Part shown: piece after piece, positions 61,720 to 64,000 of the stretch | Layout: each line of letters starts with the position of its first letter | Numbering within the stretch: position 1 is the first letter of the stretch | DNA from: Chondrosia reniformis | Lineage: Eukaryota > Porifera > Demospongiae > Chondrillida > Chondrillidae | Length of the DNA: 64,000 nucleotides | Reading direction: 5' to 3' | Assembly: GCA_947172415.1 (NCBI GenBank) | Contig: OX359194.1 | Location: 4,464,001 to 4,528,000 of the forward strand | Notes under the pieces: model-generated | What the model saw: only the letters and a program-made list of their open reading frames with translations | Told to the model about the DNA's origin: nothing | Databases searched by the model: none | Made by a program: the position numbers and the translations under genes

Positions 61720-62212
61720 AACAAGTATTTCGAGTTTAAAAACTCGTGGAGTGCCAGGCGCCCCTAAGTAAACTCGAACTACTTGGCATGTTCCCATAGA
61801 TAGCCGGTTAACTGATTTCCGATCGACTCTTGTTGGTCGTCAATTTTTCAAGGCCATATCTCGTAGAAAACATTTTTCGCAAGCTTCACTTTACATAGTA
61901 TTAGTAAGGGTGGTTTTTAAGTCCATTCCGTTCGTTCAATGTTCTACGCTAAGGAAGAGAAAGCTAATTTTAAGCTAGAAAACCGAAGCTAGCCGAATGT
62001 CCGCCATTTTTTGACAGATATATACATATATATAATAAAACTTTGGTAATTGAAGCTCTGTCTTCTCTTCTTACGCTTTTTGTTCATATTTTTACTTGTC
62101 CATGTGTAGGAATTAGGAGTGTTTGTTGCGATCATTATGAGAATAAAGCCTTGTTGAGCTTCAGGAACAGGAATTTACTAATTTACTACTTGATATTCCC
62201 TTTCCTGTATTA

Positions 62213-62240
62213 CTGATGAAGACTTCCGGGTTGAAACGTC
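62213..62240 (+). ncRNA. Hammerhead-like motif in the nested element
   Basis: CTGATGA (62213-62219), a short helix II (GACT/GGTT around TCCG with a wobble), GAAAC (62233-62237) and GTC. Both core strings are canonical. Stem III would be only AC/GT, the type reported to work as dimers. Stem I pairing is poor here, so the copy may be inactive. Confidence 0.5.
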
Positions 62241-62872
62241 CAGAACTAGTAAATTTATGTTACTGATGTTCAACAAGGCTTTATTCTTATCCATGTGTGT
62301 ATGTTTTCCATGTGTACAGTAGAATCTCATAACAAAATTGCTCATAGTGAATGTCTTAAGTATAGTGAGGCTAATTACACTCAAGTACACTACACAGTGA
62401 AAGTTACTGGCAATATTAAAATTACTATCAAATACTACACAGTACAAGTTACAAATTTAAGAAGGCCAAGTGACTATACAATATTAAAATTACAATCAAG
62501 TACTAGCTACACATGCAGTGCAAATTACAAATTTAAAGAGATCCAAGTGACCCTTAGGATAATCAGTATTTTAAACAGCACAAGACTTTAGTCACACTAG
62601 TACTGTTGCAGGTTTTGAAATCCTCAACTACTGCATAGAGAGTAGTAGTTGATACAGATCATCCAATTGCGAGGTAGAACACATGGCCTACCAATTACCT
62701 TTTAATACCTTAGTATAGACTGAAGATGATGCATCTGCATGCCATATATCAACAAAGGCTCCAGTATTAAAGGGGTCTCAGCTAATAGCCACACAGATTT
62801 GATTTGCCTTGTGAGGGAGCTAAGAACACCGACGGTTGGTTGCATGCATTGGCATATTCAACAGGGTTAGAG

Positions 62873-62962
62873 ACCATTTTGTAACTTGTACACAAGGGAC
62901 ATAAAAGGCCAAGGCCTTTATATACGTATATGATGTCCCTTGTGTACAAGTTACAAAATGGT
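62873..62962. repeat. Perfect 30-bp inverted repeat with self-complementary spacer
   Basis: Arms 62873-62902 and 62933-62962 match exactly (ACCATTTTGTAACTTGTACA onward). The 30-bp spacer itself contains AAAGGCC-AA-GGCCTTT and TATACGTATA. The whole could form a long cruciform or hairpin. Confidence 0.9.
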
Positions 62963-63053
62963 ATTGGTAAGGTATGGCTACACATGGACAAGTAAAAATA
63001 TGAACAAAAAGCGTAAGAAGAGAAGACAGAGCTTCAATTACCAAAGTTTTATT

Positions 63054-63739
63054 AAGGTCGACTAAACGAATTTCTTTTGCATCAATATAGGGACAATTCT
63101 GCCTCAAACTTAACGGAAACGTACCTGCGCTACAACTCGTTTATTCCGTAGCTCCTTCTCGTAGTAGAGCGTCGACTTGTCATAGCCGTTCTAGAAAGGA
63201 TGATCTTCTTTTGCAACAAGCCGTGACGTTTTCCCAACGTCACATGATAATCCATTAAATATGTACCGAGCAACATACGAGGTGTTGGTGACATACTAGG
63301 GAAACATCATAATACATCACCAGATTCCACAATCGTAAACTTGCATTCTTCATTATATCTTGATTGTGTTGCAATTTTAATTAAGCAAAACTTCGCCAGA
63401 CGTTTGTCATACACATGTACCATGATATATATCGGTTTCACAGTGATCTGATCAATTGATAATTTTATTAATATAACATTTGGTTTCAATATAAATTTCA
63501 CATAGGTTTTCTATAGTCCTATGGCATTTTATATACAGACTTTGTCCTCCGTTTTCTACCAAACCTAGACTTAAAAAAAATCCCTTAATTAATCTTTTTA
63601 TACCCTAAACTTTATGATACTATGCCCTTTCTGTTGCTAGGTCCTTTCCTGGAGTCATATGAATTATTTATATTATATTATATTATATTATATTATTTAT
63701 TTATTTATATTAGATTACCTTAGTATATTGTAAATTGTA

Positions 63740-63740
<1 letters not shown>
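63054..63740. other. Anonymous flank inside the split HP element
   Basis: About 690 bp between the 76-bp inverted arm and the (TA)n tract, ending in a TATTA-rich microsatellite (63668-63713). It contains a 64-codon - frame (63307-63501) without motifs. It was probably brought in with, or before, the nested element. Confidence 0.45.
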
Positions 63741-63779
<39 letters not shown>

Positions 63780-63780
63780 A
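63741..63780. repeat. (TA)n microsatellite within the HP element
   Basis: About 16 TA dinucleotides, at the position where other type B copies have a shorter TATATACATATATATA tract. It marks the right border of the nested insertion. Confidence 0.9.
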
Positions 63781-63856
63781 CAAGACTACGAACAGGAAAC
63801 CATACGTTAACATAATTTTTGACAATAATATAGGGGAGCCTCCGGCGCCCCAAAAA

Positions 63857-64000
63857 TGTAACTAGTTCAAACAAATCGTGCATCCACATAGTCCACACAA
63901 CTAGTACAAAAAACTAGTAAAAACAACTAGACACTAGTACATACAATTGGTATATACACACAACTGGTATATACATTCAACTAGTACATAAAACTAGTAC
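63857..64000 (+). repeat. 13-bp satellite, + orientation, continuing past the window
   Basis: ACTAGTACATACA units resume after the HP element and run off the end of the window. Confidence 0.94.

Larger units (their letters stand above)
62034..63053. mobile_element. Nested element with perfect 76-bp inverted ends
   Basis: Arms 62034-62109 and 62978-63053 are exact reverse complements (start AATAAAACTTTGGTAATTGA). Inside are a 17-bp inverted pair (62141-62157 and 62270-62286), a hammerhead-like motif and a 90-bp palindrome. The hammerhead-like motif and inverted terminal copies recall a Penelope-like terminal repeat; a foldback DNA transposon is the alternative. Frames at 62178-62447 and 62820-63107 on the - strand have no recognisable domain, and the latter crosses the right arm. 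Perfect arms imply recent origin or gene conversion. Confidence 0.7.
61720..63856 (+). mobile_element. HP element, type B, split by a 1.7-kb insertion
   Basis: The left part (61720-62033) runs from AACAAGTATTTCGAG through hairpin GGAGTGCCAGGCGCCCC to the (TA)n tract. The right part (63741-63856) resumes in (TA)n and continues CAAGACTACGAACAGGAAAC to TATAGGGGAGCCTCCGGCGCCCC (hairpin written as GGGGAGCC-TCC-GGCGCCCC). The right flank AAAAATGTAACTAGTTC matches the unoccupied site near 58649. Note that the left and right hairpins both carry a GGAG variant. Confidence 0.75.

Noticed and set aside
62178..63107. Frames in the nested element (62178-62447, 62295-62591, 62820-63107)
   Set aside because: No recognisable domain; two overlap on opposite strands and one runs through the 76-bp inverted arm.

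Overview
This is a eukaryotic, almost certainly animal, AT-rich heterochromatin-like window with no intact host gene. At least 85 % of it is one degenerate satellite with a 13-bp unit, ACTAGTACATACA (other strand TGTATGTACTAGT). Each unit carries the palindrome ACTAGT. The animal assignment rests on the retroelement remnants: three Penelope-like element (PLE) fragments with a GIY-YIG endonuclease and hammerhead-like motifs, plus a retroelement C-terminus with a CCHC, RH and PD...D arrangement. The species cannot be named from the sequence; an invertebrate is my inference.

The satellite changes strand six times. It reads + at 1-2495, - at 3069-25153, + at 25154-34405, - at 34673-35222, + at 35223-53655, - at 53656-55210 and + from 55211 to the end. 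One junction (25143-25164) is a seamless perfect palindrome. The others lie at unique or SINE-like DNA or in degenerate repeats. Higher-order landmarks recur in the arrays, and one of them (the GGTTCTAGTACTAG / ACTAGGTACTAGG motif) occurs in reverse complement in blocks of opposite strand. This suggests the blocks arose by inversion or inverted duplication of one array, followed by local tandem and segmental duplication (51-, 189-, 350-, about 630-, about 1240-bp units and a 490-bp duplication 6.5 kb apart).

The islands are mobile elements. Three DNA-transposon-like elements have TIRs and TA target duplications (1697-2209, 20320-21562, 31864-32295, plus a truncated relative of the last at 25573-25801). 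The PLE fragments are at 3385-4628, 9701-10408 and 15353-17224, the last split by a 1.16-kb insertion. A retroelement end lies at 12291-13298, and tRNA-like SINE units at 4629-5568 and 34406-34672.

The most interesting find is a family of about 390-440-bp elements that I do not recognise, here called HP elements (4774, 5569, 27100, 35315, 49191, 52740, 61720). They have a nested foldback at one end and a GC-rich hairpin at the other. The hairpin sequences differ between copies, but the two ends of one copy tend to match each other. Paralogous empty sites inside the satellite show that HP elements insert. They encode nothing evident, so they would be non-autonomous. The copy at 61720-63856 is itself split by a 1.7-kb insertion that includes an element with perfect 76-bp inverted ends.

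There is no operon-like cooperation between genes here: the window is a satellite array used as a landing pad by several transposon classes, which are then copied with the array.
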